8,207 nt of DNA from an uncultured Eubacteriales bacterium (GCA_934636435.1 CAKUAQ010000064.1:1-8207); one strand, 5' to 3'. Positions 1 through 6,061 are shown, counted from the stretch's first letter. Translations and numbers: made by a program. The notes: generated by a model not told the origin, from the sequence alone.

Positions 1-1868
1 CGGTTGGCAGGGCGTTGTCCGGAGACAAATCTTGCGTTCGGATTTCCGCCGGTTCGGTGAGTAGGCGGCTCAGGATCGGGAGAGACCAGACAGCCTTTAC
101 CGGTGCCGATGAGATCGTACCGACCGGCGCGTTTGAGGGCGCTCAGCACCAGTCGCCGATTCTCCGGACGGTAATACTGCAATAACGCCCGTTGCTCCGC
201 CTTTTCCTGCGGAGTACGGGGCACATACACCGGCTGCAGGGTCATCGGGTCCAGCCCGGTATAGAACATACAGGTGGATACTGTGCCGGGAGTGGGGTAG
301 AAATCCTGCACCTGCTCCGGGTGCAACCCCTCTTTTTTGAGGAATTGCGCCAGCTTCACCGCATCGTCTACGGTGCTGCCCGGGTGGGAGGACATAAGAT
401 AGGGAACCAGATACTGCTTTTTCCCCTCGCTCACGGTCAGTTCATAGAATCGCTTGCGGAATTTTTCATAGGTGCCGAAGTGGGGCTTGCCCATGCAATC
501 CAGCACCCGGTCGGACACATGCTCCGGTGCCACCTTCAGCTGTCCGCTGACATGATGGCGGATCAGCTCCTTGAAAAACCGCTCGTCCCGGTCGGCGATC
601 AGGTAGTCGTACCGGATGCCGGAGCGGATGAACACCTTTTTGACCCCCGGGATCTGCCGCAGCCGCCGCAGCAGGGTCAGATAATCGCTGTGATCCACCT
701 TCACCGCCGGACACATCTCCGGGGCAAGGCATTTGCGGTTTTTGCACAAGCCCCGCTTCAGCTGGGCATCGCAGCTGGGCGCCCGGAAATCGGCGGTGGG
801 GCCGCCCACGTCGTGGATATACCCCTTGAAATCCGGCATTTGTGTGATGCGCTCCACCTCCGCGGCGACGCTGTCGTGGCTGCGGGAGGTCACCTGCCGC
901 CCCTGATGGGAGGCGATGGCGCAGAAATTGCAGGCGCCGTAGCAGCCGCGGTTGTGGATGACGGAGAATTTCACCTCGGCGATGCCAGGCACGCCGCCCA
1001 GCGGCTCATAGCTGGGGTGGTAGCTGCGCATATAAGGCAGCCCGTAGACCCGATCCAGCTCCTCGGTCTCCAGCGGCGGGGAGGGGGGATTCTGCACCAG
1101 AATATACCCACCGTGGCGTTGGATGACTGCTTTACCCCGCACGGCGTCCTGCTCCTGCTGCTGGATGCGGCAGGCAATGGCGTATTGCCGCTTCCCGCTG
1201 TTGGTAGGGGCACTGACCAGTTCATAAGAGGGACACTCGGCGCAGGGCATGGGGCGGTATTCCGCTGCTGCCACCCGGTAGCAGGTGCCCAAAATATCCG
1301 TGAGGGTGCGGATATCCTCGCCGGCATCCAGTCTCCGGGCGATCTCCACAATATGTCGTTCTCCCATACCGTACATCAGCAGGTCGGCATCGGTATCGAA
1401 CAGAATAGAGGGGCGCACCCGGTCGTCCCAATAGTCATAGTGGGCGAATCGGCGCAAGGAGGCCTCCAGTCCGCCGATGGCCAGCGGCACATCCCCGTAC
1501 AGTCGCCGGATGGCCTGACAGTAGACGATGGTTGCTCGGTCGGGGCGCAGCCCCGCCTTGCCACCGGGGGAATAGGCATCCTCGCTGCGGCGGCGCTTGG
1601 CGGCGGTATAATGGGCCACCATGGGGTCGATATTGCCGCCGTTGACCAGGAATGCCAAACGTGGCTTGCCGAACCGCTGATAGTCGGTGTCCTGCTGGGG
1701 CTGGGACACAATACAGACCTTAAAGCCCTCCACCTCCAACACCCGGGAAATAATAGCGGTGCCGAAGCTGGGATGGTCCACATAGGCATCTCCGGTCACG
1801 ATGACGAAATCCGGCTGCGTCCAGCCATACTCCTGCATTTCTTCGATTGTCAGAGGTAAAAAAGGCAT
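1..1868 (-). CDS. ygiQ: YgiQ family radical SAM protein (3' end outside window)
   Basis: This is a partial gene read leftwards from ATG at 1868; 622 codons are present with no stop, so the C-terminus lies beyond the left edge. The N-terminus (MPFLPLTIEEM, then TGDAYVDHPSFG near residues 25-36 and GGLEASLRRFAHYDYW near 133-148) is typical of YgiQ/UPF0313 proteins. The radical SAM cluster motif CX3CX2C is seen as C309, C313 and C316 (RGCYGACNFC), the ligands for a [4Fe-4S] cluster that cleaves S-adenosylmethionine. Further YgiQ signatures follow: HDVGGPTADF, a Cys-rich stretch (CKNRKCLAPEMCP), and LKVAPEHVSDRVL. Bacterial members run about 600-740 residues, so little is probably missing. The start is supported by AGGGAG at 1882-1877, 8 bases upstream. 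The family is cytosolic and its substrate is not established. A long open frame on the opposite strand (192-1859) is a shadow of this gene. Confidence 0.95.
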   Translation of the reverse strand, partial: MPFLPLTIEEMQEYGWTQPDFVIVTGDAYVDHPSFGTAIISRVLEVEGFKVCIVSQPQQDTDYQRFGKPRLAFLVNGGNIDPMVAHYTAAKRRRSEDAYSPGGKAGLRPDRATIVYCQAIRRLYGDVPLAIGGLEASLRRFAHYDYWDDRVRPSILFDTDADLLMYGMGERHIVEIARRLDAGEDIRTLTDILGTCYRVAAAEYRPMPCAECPSYELVSAPTNSGKRQYAIACRIQQQEQDAVRGKAVIQRHGGYILVQNPPSPPLETEELDRVYGLPYMRSYHPSYEPLGGVPGIAEVKFSVIHNRGCYGACNFCAIASHQGRQVTSRSHDSVAAEVERITQMPDFKGYIHDVGGPTADFRAPSCDAQLKRGLCKNRKCLAPEMCPAVKVDHSDYLTLLRRLRQIPGVKKVFIRSGIRYDYLIADRDERFFKELIRHHVSGQLKVAPEHVSDRVLDCMGKPHFGTYEKFRKRFYELTVSEGKKQYLVPYLMSSHPGSTVDDAVKLAQFLKKEGLHPEQVQDFYPTPGTVSTCMFYTGLDPMTLQPVYVPRTPQEKAEQRALLQYYRPENRRLVLSALKRAGRYDLIGTGKGCLVSPDPEPPTHRTGGNPNARFVSGQRPAN

Positions 1869-1899
1869 AATACACGCTCCCTGTATGGTTTACGTGAGT

Positions 1900-1928
1900 A
1901 TGTTACCACATTTCCGGCGTGCAGGCAA
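1900..1928 (-). promoter_or_regulatory. Probable sigma-A promoter of ygiQ
   Basis: On the minus strand, TTGCCT (1928-1923) and TAACAT (1905-1900) are separated by 17 bases. A TG dinucleotide one base upstream of the -10 box makes it an extended -10. The predicted start site lies about 25 bases upstream of the ygiQ ATG, leaving room only for the ribosome binding site. Seen by eye; no transcript data. Confidence 0.6.
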
Positions 1929-2017
1929 GGGGTACATGGAAAAATCACTTTAGCAATTAATACGCCTAAATTTGTCGAAGCCAACCAAGAAAATACTGGT
2001 AAAATATGCAGAAACTG

Positions 2018-2040
2018 TCCGTCGCCTATTGACAGACGGA
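2018..2040. repeat. Inverted repeat bracketing the -35 box of the lysine operon promoter
   Basis: TCCGTC (2018-2023) and GACGGA (2035-2040) are exact inverted copies 11 bases apart, flanking TTGACA (2029-2034). This could be a repressor site or chance; no known operator consensus is recognised. Confidence 0.35.
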
Positions 2041-2056
2041 AAAGCAGTGGTATAAT
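2029..2056 (+). promoter_or_regulatory. Consensus sigma-A promoter of the lysine-riboswitch ABC operon
   Basis: TTGACA (2029-2034) and TATAAT (2051-2056) both match the sigma-70/sigma-A consensus perfectly. The spacer is 16 bases and TGG directly precedes the -10 box (extended -10). The predicted transcript start is near 2062-2064, just before the riboswitch aptamer. Such a strong promoter fits control by attenuation in the leader. An inverted repeat TCCGTC (2018-2023) / GACGGA (2035-2040) brackets the -35 box and is noted separately as a possible operator. Confidence 0.88.
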
Positions 2057-2240
2057 GGGGGCAAATTTGGATACGGAAACGCTAAGATAGAGGCGCAGAG
2101 CTCATCAGTAGTTTGGAACAATAGACTGGCAGGTCGTTCCGATGAAAGGGTGCTTTGCCGAAGCGGCGGACGGGTTGCCAACCGTTCGGGTGCTGGGGTC
2201 GTGCAGAATATGCACGAGACTGTCACGACTTGTGGAGAGC

Positions 2241-2290
2241 TATCACGGTTTCAGCACTTATCCCGGGATAGGTGTATATAGCCTGTGATA
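2241..2290 (+). promoter_or_regulatory. Antiterminator helix of the lysine riboswitch
   Basis: TATCACGG (2241-2248) can pair over 8 bp with CCTGTGATA (2282-2290), leaving T2284 bulged. The 5' strand includes the 3' strand of aptamer helix P1 and the 3' strand is most of the terminator's 5' arm, so this helix excludes both. It encloses a separate 8-bp hairpin, CACTTATC (2255-2262), loop CCGG, GATAGGTG (2267-2274). Found by manual pairing; energies not computed. Confidence 0.75.
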
Positions 2291-2318
2291 CCTTTTACAA
2301 GGTGTCGCGGGCTTCTTT
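2281..2318 (+). terminator. Riboswitch-controlled intrinsic terminator
   Basis: A 14-bp stem pairs 2281-2294 with 2299-2312, with three G-U wobbles and loop TTAC (2295-2298), followed by TTCTTT (2313-2318). The T-run is interrupted by one C, so termination may be leaky. The stop point lies about 40 bases before the first ATG of the operon, as expected for attenuation. Confidence 0.88.
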
Positions 2319-2358
2319 CATGTCGGGGCTGTATCCGGAATAAAAGGAGAGAGTCATT

Positions 2359-3225
2359 ATGAAAAAAATCGTAGCAATCGTTTTGGCGGCCATGCTGGTG
2401 CTTTCCTGCGCCGGCTGCGGCGGACAAAGCCGCGTGGATATAAAGAGCGCCCAGTCGCTGGCGGATCTGAAGGGTGCCAAGATCGCCGCCCAGGCCGGCA
2501 CTTTCCACGCGGATGCACTGACCCAGATCGAAAATGTCCAGTCTTCCACTTATCCGGATTTCACGGATCTGCTGACGGCGCTGAAGAGCGGCGCCATTGA
2601 CGGCTATGTGGCGGAGGAGCCCACGGCGCTGTCGGTAACCAAGTCGGACAGCTCCCTGACCTATATTCCGCTGAAAAATAACGATACCGGTTTCAAGGCT
2701 ACGGCGGCGGATGTGGGTATCGCCATCGGTCTGAAGAAAGGCTCCGACCTGACCGCCAAGATCGACGAGATCCTGGCGACCATCACCGAGGAGCAGAAGG
2801 CACAGCTCATGGACCAGATTGTGACCCTGGCCAATGGCGGCACGGTGGACAAATTCGCTCTGGAGAGCGAAACGCCTGCCAGTACCACCGGCACACTGAA
2901 GGTTGGCATGGAGTGCGCTTATGAGCCGTACAACTGGACGGAACTGAAGTCCGGTACACTGGGCGAGGTGGCCATCAGCAGCGAGGGCAAGGAGAACCAG
3001 TTTGCCAACGGCTATGATGTACAGGTGGCACGCTATGTGGCGAATAAACTGGGACTCAAGCTGGAGATTTATGCGATGGAATGGGATTCCCTGCTGCCGG
3101 CGGTGCAGTCCGGCACCATCGACGCCATTGTCGCCGGTATGAGCCCCACGGCGGAGCGTAAGCAGGAGATCGACTTCAGCCAGACCTATTATGAGTCCAA
3201 CTTGGTCGTGATCATCAAGAAGTAA
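2359..3225 (+). CDS. Amino-acid (probably lysine) ABC importer binding lipoprotein, lobes in permuted order
   Basis: This 288-residue family 3 solute-binding protein captures substrate outside the membrane and delivers it to the downstream permease. Residues 1-20 form a lipoprotein signal (MKK, hydrophobic core, then Cys). Lipidation could be at C20 (CAGC, unusual -3 residue) or C17 (VLSC). Residues 30-155 match the second lobe and C-terminus of normal family members: SLADLKGAKIAAQAGTFHAD (33-52), the LKSGAIDGYVAEEP block (75-88), GIAIGLKKGS (120-129). After a Ser/Thr/Glu linker (about 165-178) come residues 179-288, which match the usual N-terminal lobe: LKVGMECAYEPYNW (180-193), NGYDVQVA (217-224), MEWDSLLPAVQSGTIDAIVAGMS (240-262), PTAERK (263-268) with the carboxylate-binding Arg, and DFSQTYY (272-278). 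The order is therefore lobe 2 then lobe 1. First gene of the operon; AGGAGAG at 2345-2351, 7 bases before ATG. Lysine specificity is inferred from the riboswitch. Confidence 0.93.
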   Translation: MKKIVAIVLAAMLVLSCAGCGGQSRVDIKSAQSLADLKGAKIAAQAGTFHADALTQIENVQSSTYPDFTDLLTALKSGAIDGYVAEEPTALSVTKSDSSLTYIPLKNNDTGFKATAADVGIAIGLKKGSDLTAKIDEILATITEEQKAQLMDQIVTLANGGTVDKFALESETPASTTGTLKVGMECAYEPYNWTELKSGTLGEVAISSEGKENQFANGYDVQVARYVANKLGLKLEIYAMEWDSLLPAVQSGTIDAIVAGMSPTAERKQEIDFSQTYYESNLVVIIKK

Positions 3226-3239
3226 AGGATTTGTGACCT

Positions 3240-4004
3240 ATGACGTTTTTTCAGGATGTATGGGGGATATTGACAACGTATTATCCCCAGCTGTTACAGG
3301 GCGTTGGGTATACGCTGCTCATTTCGCTCATCGGCACGGTGGTAGGTCTGCTCATCGGTATGCTCACCGGCGTGGTGCGTACGGCGCCCGCATCCCATAA
3401 TCCGGTGCTACGGGTGCTCCATAAGATACTGAACGGTATCATCGCCGTGTACGTAGAGATTTTCCGCGGCACCCCAATGATGGTGCAGGCCATGGTCATT
3501 TACTGGGGCTATGCTTTCGCCACCGGTGGCAATACGCTGGCGCTGATTCCCTCCGGCATCTTGATCGTGTCCATTAACACCGGCGCGTACATGGCGGAGA
3601 TCGTGCGGGGCGGTATCATATCTATCTACAAGGGGCAGTTTGAGGGCGCCATGTCTATCGGTATGTCCCATACGCAAACCATGCTGCGGGTGATCATACC
3701 GCAGGTGTTGCGGAATATTCTGCCGTCGGTCAGCAACGAGTTTGTTATCAACATCAAGGATACTTCGGTGCTGAATGTGATCGGTGTAACGGAGCTGTAC
3801 TATTTTGCCGGTGTGATCAAACGGCAGAATTTTCAGACCTTCCAGACCTATCTGGTGGTGTGTGTGCTGTACTTCATCATGACCTTCACCATCACCCGAC
3901 TGTTGCGTCTGGCAGAAAAGAAACTAGACGGCGACGAAAATTATACTATTTTCGGCTCTCAGTCCGATTCGGCGGCGGAGATCCACGTAAAGAAGGAGGG
4001 CTGA
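3240..4004 (+). CDS. Amino-acid ABC transporter permease (HisM/GlnP family)
   Basis: This 254-residue inner-membrane permease probably forms the homodimeric channel of the importer. Hydrophobic spans are seen near residues 22-45, 66-92, 101-125, 173-192 and 203-222, the five-helix plan of polar amino-acid permeases. The FRGTP motif (75-79) is typical of the family. The cytoplasmic EAA loop, which couples to the ATPase, is at about 136-166 (GAMSIGMSHTQTMLRVIIPQ), followed by NEFVINIKDTSVL (166-178). The charged C-terminal tail (about 226-254) is hydrophilic and not distinctive. The gene starts 14 bases after the binding-protein stop; its ribosome binding site AAAGGA (3224-3229) overlaps that stop codon, which points to translational coupling. 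It ends two bases before the ATPase ATG. Substrate is inferred from the lysine riboswitch. Confidence 0.95.
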   Translation: MTFFQDVWGILTTYYPQLLQGVGYTLLISLIGTVVGLLIGMLTGVVRTAPASHNPVLRVLHKILNGIIAVYVEIFRGTPMMVQAMVIYWGYAFATGGNTLALIPSGILIVSINTGAYMAEIVRGGIISIYKGQFEGAMSIGMSHTQTMLRVIIPQVLRNILPSVSNEFVINIKDTSVLNVIGVTELYYFAGVIKRQNFQTFQTYLVVCVLYFIMTFTITRLLRLAEKKLDGDENYTIFGSQSDSAAEIHVKKEG

Positions 4005-4006
4005 GT

Positions 4007-4747
4007 ATGTCGGAAACGGTTTTGGAGTTGCGCAATCTGCAAAAGCGATTCGGCGATCATGCCGTACTGCGGGATATCAGCCTGACGGTGGAGAAAGGGC
4101 AGACCGTGAGCGTGATCGGCGCCTCCGGCTCCGGTAAATCCACCATGCTGCGCTGCATTAATCTGCTGGAAACACCTACCGCCGGAGATGTCCTCTTTCG
4201 AGGGCAGAATATTCAGGAAAAGGGCTTTGACCTTTCCGATTACCGAGCGCGGGTCGGCATGGTGTTTCAGAGCTTTAATCTGTTCAGTAATATGACGGCG
4301 CTGGAAAACTGTATGGTTGGTCAGATCACTGTGATGCACCGCAGCAAAGAGGATGCCCGTCGGGTGGCGTTACAGTATCTGGATAAGGTGGGTATGGCAC
4401 CGTATATTAACGCCAAACCCCGCCAGCTGTCCGGCGGCCAGAAGCAACGTGTGGCCATTGCCCGAGCTTTGTCGATGGAACCGGAAGCACTGCTGTTTGA
4501 TGAGCCTACCAGCGCGTTGGACCCCCAGATGGTGGGCGAGGTGCTGACCGTTATGCGTTCGCTGGCAGAGGAGGGCATGACCATGATCGTGGTGACCCAT
4601 GAGATGGCATTCGCCCGGGATGTGTCGGATCATGTGGTGTTTATGGCGGACGGTGTGATTGCAGAAGAAGGCGCTCCGGCGGACATCTTTGAGCATCCGC
4701 AAAATCCTGTTACACGGGATTTCCTTTCCCGCTTTTTGCAGAAGTGA
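4007..4747 (+). CDS. Amino-acid ABC transporter ATP-binding protein (HisP/GlnQ family)
   Basis: This 246-residue cytosolic ATPase powers the importer. All ABC motifs are intact: Walker A GASGSGKST (38-46), Q-loop Q88 in VFQSFNLF, signature LSGGQKQR (141-148), Walker B LLFDEP (162-167), D-loop SALD (169-172) and switch H198 in VVTHEM. The FNLF, THEM and terminal IFEHPQNPVTRDFLSRFL blocks are typical of the polar amino-acid subfamily, and length is normal. The frame stays open upstream to 3860, but that stretch overlaps the permease gene in another frame. The ATG at 4007 is chosen because AGGAGGG (3994-4000) lies 6 bases before it and the protein then begins like its homologues (ETVLELRNLQKRFG). 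It is the last gene of the operon and is followed 26 bases later by a strong terminator. Confidence 0.96.
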   Translation: MSETVLELRNLQKRFGDHAVLRDISLTVEKGQTVSVIGASGSGKSTMLRCINLLETPTAGDVLFRGQNIQEKGFDLSDYRARVGMVFQSFNLFSNMTALENCMVGQITVMHRSKEDARRVALQYLDKVGMAPYINAKPRQLSGGQKQRVAIARALSMEPEALLFDEPTSALDPQMVGEVLTVMRSLAEEGMTMIVVTHEMAFARDVSDHVVFMADGVIAEEGAPADIFEHPQNPVTRDFLSRFLQK

Positions 4748-4773
4748 TACAGCTGGAATCCGTTATGAGAAGG

Positions 4774-4806
4774 CGAGGTGCGTTCGGAAAGAACGCACCT
4801 CGTTTT
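4774..4806 (+). terminator. Intrinsic terminator of the lysine ABC operon
   Basis: A perfect 12-bp GC-rich stem (CGAGGTGCGTTC at 4774-4785 with GAACGCACCTCG at 4791-4802), loop GGAAA, is followed by TTTT (4803-4806). It lies 26 bases past the ATPase stop and should insulate nth from the operon. Confidence 0.93.
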
Positions 4807-4892
4807 GCCTGCGTTGCTCGAAATCGCTGTCCGTTACAGCGGATAAACCTAAAATGCGTTTCAGCGGTATCCGGTGTTTCCGTATGTTTTCA

Positions 4893-4921
4893 TTGACTCG
4901 CAGGTCGGGATTTGATATACT
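4893..4921 (+). promoter_or_regulatory. Probable sigma-A promoter of nth
   Basis: TTGACT (4893-4898) and TATACT (4916-4921) are separated by exactly 17 bases, with TGA directly before the -10 box (extended -10). The predicted start is near 4928, giving a leader of about 85 bases before the nth ATG. A short palindrome, TTAAGA-GAT-TCTTAA (4927-4941), sits at the predicted start site. The rest of 4807-5013 shows only a weak 6-bp hairpin (CGCTGT/ACAGCG, about 4825-4841) and no gene. Confidence 0.75.
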
Positions 4922-4926
4922 TCATG

Positions 4927-4941
4927 TTAAGAGATTCTTAA
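4927..4941. repeat. Short palindrome at the predicted nth transcript start
   Basis: TTAAGA (4927-4932), GAT, TCTTAA (4936-4941) form a perfect 6-bp inverted repeat with a 3-base centre, immediately after the -10 box. It could be an operator or a 5'-end RNA hairpin; it is AT-rich and may be coincidental. Confidence 0.35.
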
Positions 4942-5013
4942 TGGCTTGGCCGCTTGTATCTTAATGGGCGGCGTAGTATGCTGTATCTGCACGCCGAAAG
5001 TGAGGAATACTCT

Positions 5014-5649
5014 ATGACAAAGAAGCAGCGGGCCTTGTTGGCAGTAGAAGCGCTCAGAGCGCAGTATCCCGACGCGGTCTGTTCCCTGCACTCGAATAAT
5101 CCGTTGCAGCTGTTGATCGCCACCCGTCTGTCTGCGCAATGCACCGATGCCCGGGTAAATCTGGTGACCCCGGCGCTGTTTGAGCGATTTCCGACGCTGG
5201 ACGCATTCGCCGACGCCTCGCCGGAGGAGGTGGGTGAGTATATCCGCTCCTGCGGCCTGTACAAGACTAAGGCGCGGGATATCGTGAACCTGTGCATTGC
5301 CCTGCGAGATGAGTATGGCGGAGTGATGCCCGATACGGTAGAGGAATTGATCAAATTGCCGGGAGTCGGACGCAAAACCGCCAACCTGGTATGTGGCGAC
5401 GTGTTCGGAAAGCCGGCGGTGGTGGCGGATACGCACTGTATTCGCATCGCAGGGCGATTGGGTCTGACCGACGGTATCAAAGATCCGTATAAGGTGGAAA
5501 TGCAGCTCCGAAAAGTCTTGCCGCCGGAGGAAAGCAACGATTTTTGCCATCGGCTGGTGTTATTTGGGAGAGAGACCTGCTCGGCCCGTTCTCCTCGGTG
5601 CGGGGAATGCCCCCTTCGGACGGTGTGCGCCCACCCGGTCAGCGGGTAA
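5014..5649 (+). CDS. nth: Endonuclease III, DNA glycosylase/AP lyase
   Basis: This 211-residue base-excision repair enzyme removes oxidised pyrimidines and cuts the abasic site. Its length equals that of the E. coli enzyme. The helix-hairpin-helix with the catalytic lysine is LPGVGRKTA (115-123, K121), and the catalytic aspartate is D139 in VADTHC. The C-terminal [4Fe-4S] cluster motif CX6CX2CX5C is complete (C189, C196, C199, C205). LIATRLSAQCTD (34-45) is also typical. The start is ATG 5014 with GAGGA (5002-5006) 7 bases upstream. In-frame alternatives at 4978 (ATG) and 4954 (TTG) lack a good ribosome binding site and would add residues unlike the family. The gene follows the terminator at 4774-4806 and has its own promoter. 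Its last 11 bases overlap the end of the convergent gene on the other strand. Confidence 0.97.
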   Translation: MTKKQRALLAVEALRAQYPDAVCSLHSNNPLQLLIATRLSAQCTDARVNLVTPALFERFPTLDAFADASPEEVGEYIRSCGLYKTKARDIVNLCIALRDEYGGVMPDTVEELIKLPGVGRKTANLVCGDVFGKPAVVADTHCIRIAGRLGLTDGIKDPYKVEMQLRKVLPPEESNDFCHRLVLFGRETCSARSPRCGECPLRTVCAHPVSG

Positions 5650-6061
5650 CGGCGCGGCGGCGCAGCATCTCCGTCAGTGATCGGGATAAACCGCGGTATA
5701 CAGGGCAGGCGACTATGCTCAGCAGCATCCACAGAAGTGAATATACCGCGCAGATCTGTCCGTGCCAGTTCCATTTCATGTGGCTATAATCCCACACATT
5801 CAGTTTCAGCCAGATATTCAGAATGCAGCCGCTGATCCCTTCGATCACGGTGATTATGGCGGAACAGATGCCGCAGCGTGCCAGCAGCGGCAGGCGGCGG
5901 CAGCGCTCTCCAATCGTGCCGATGGCCTGAAAACAGGCACCGCCGACCAATAACATACTCCAGTGACTGCGGCCGCGCCATAACAGCTCTATGAGAACAT
6001 ACATTAAACCGCCGGCCACAGTCAACCCGGTATGCAGGACCCATTGTTCTCTGTGCTTCAT
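5639..6061 (-). CDS. Small membrane protein resembling CmpB-type putative ABC permease family
   Basis: This 140-residue protein is read leftwards from ATG 6061. It has about four hydrophobic segments (near 9-28, 34-50, 62-84 and 100-122) and a basic C-terminus (EMLRRRAVTR), so it is an integral membrane protein. The block LNIWLKLNVWDYSHMKWN (81-98) then GQICAVYSLLW (101-111), with an upstream E74-G75, resembles the conserved core of the family annotated 'putative ABC-transporter type IV' (ABC_trans_CmpB); this is recognition from memory. No biochemical role is established for that family and no ATPase is adjacent in the same unit. AAAGGGGA (6077-6070) lies 8 bases before the ATG. The frame is open further to 6160 but that extension has no ribosome binding site. 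The stop (5641-5639) overlaps the 3' end of nth. The next gene upstream is divergent. Confidence 0.85.
   Translation of the reverse strand: MKHREQWVLHTGLTVAGGLMYVLIELLWRGRSHWSMLLVGGACFQAIGTIGERCRRLPLLARCGICSAIITVIEGISGCILNIWLKLNVWDYSHMKWNWHGQICAVYSLLWMLLSIVACPVYRGLSRSLTEMLRRRAVTR

Larger units (their letters stand above)
2076..2318 (+). promoter_or_regulatory. Lysine riboswitch (L box) with terminator-type expression platform
   Basis: The leader carries L-box conserved blocks: GATAGAGGCGC (2086-2096), the AGTAG turn (2107-2111), GAAAGGG (2144-2150) with GCCGAAGC (2157-2164), GCTGGGGTC (2192-2200), ACTGTCAC (2219-2226) and TGGAGAGCTATC (2233-2244). Helices can be drawn. P1 is GATAG (2086-2090) with CTATC (2240-2244), extended by GAAAC (2076-2080) with GTTTC (2248-2252). 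P2 is TCATC (2102-2106) with GATGA (2141-2145) plus GGAAC (2115-2119) with GTTCC (2136-2140). P4 is TCGTGCA (2199-2205) with TGCACGA (2211-2217). P5 is short (2224-2226 with 2232-2234). L-boxes bind L-lysine and control lysine biosynthesis or transport genes. Here the target is the ABC importer starting at 2359, which supports a lysine transport role. Logic inferred: lysine closes P1, the antiterminator cannot form, and the terminator stops transcription. Confidence 0.95.

Noticed and set aside
192..1859. A 555-codon open frame on the plus strand
   Set aside because: It lies opposite the YgiQ coding sequence, which has clear radical SAM motifs. The plus-strand translation is a low-complexity, His/Gly/Ala-rich shadow with no recognisable domain.
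2026..2226. Minus-strand 66-codon frame inside the riboswitch leader
   Set aside because: The region is explained by promoter and conserved RNA structure on the plus strand, and the frame lacks a ribosome binding site and any recognisable feature.
2359..3225. Reading the binding protein as two genes, or as a tandem duplicate that lost its ends
   Set aside because: One uninterrupted frame carries one copy of each half with a linker and no internal start with a ribosome binding site. A duplication followed by trimming could be the origin, but the present product is a single permuted domain set.
3860..4006. Upstream extension of the ATPase reading frame
   Set aside because: It overlaps the permease gene in another frame and its translation is unlike any ABC ATPase N-terminus. 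ATG 4007 has a strong ribosome binding site.
4807..4890. Possible small RNA or second hairpin element after the operon terminator
   Set aside because: Only a weak CGCTGT/ACAGCG hairpin without a T-run or its own promoter is visible, too little to call.
4954..5013. Alternative starts for nth (TTG 4954, ATG 4978)
   Set aside because: Neither has a good ribosome binding site. Starting at 5014 gives GAGGA at 7 bases and the family's usual 211-residue length.
4927..5774. Minus-strand open frames opposite nth
   Set aside because: They are shadows of nth, whose catalytic and iron-sulfur motifs are intact. Their translations are Arg/Ser-rich without a domain or ribosome binding site.
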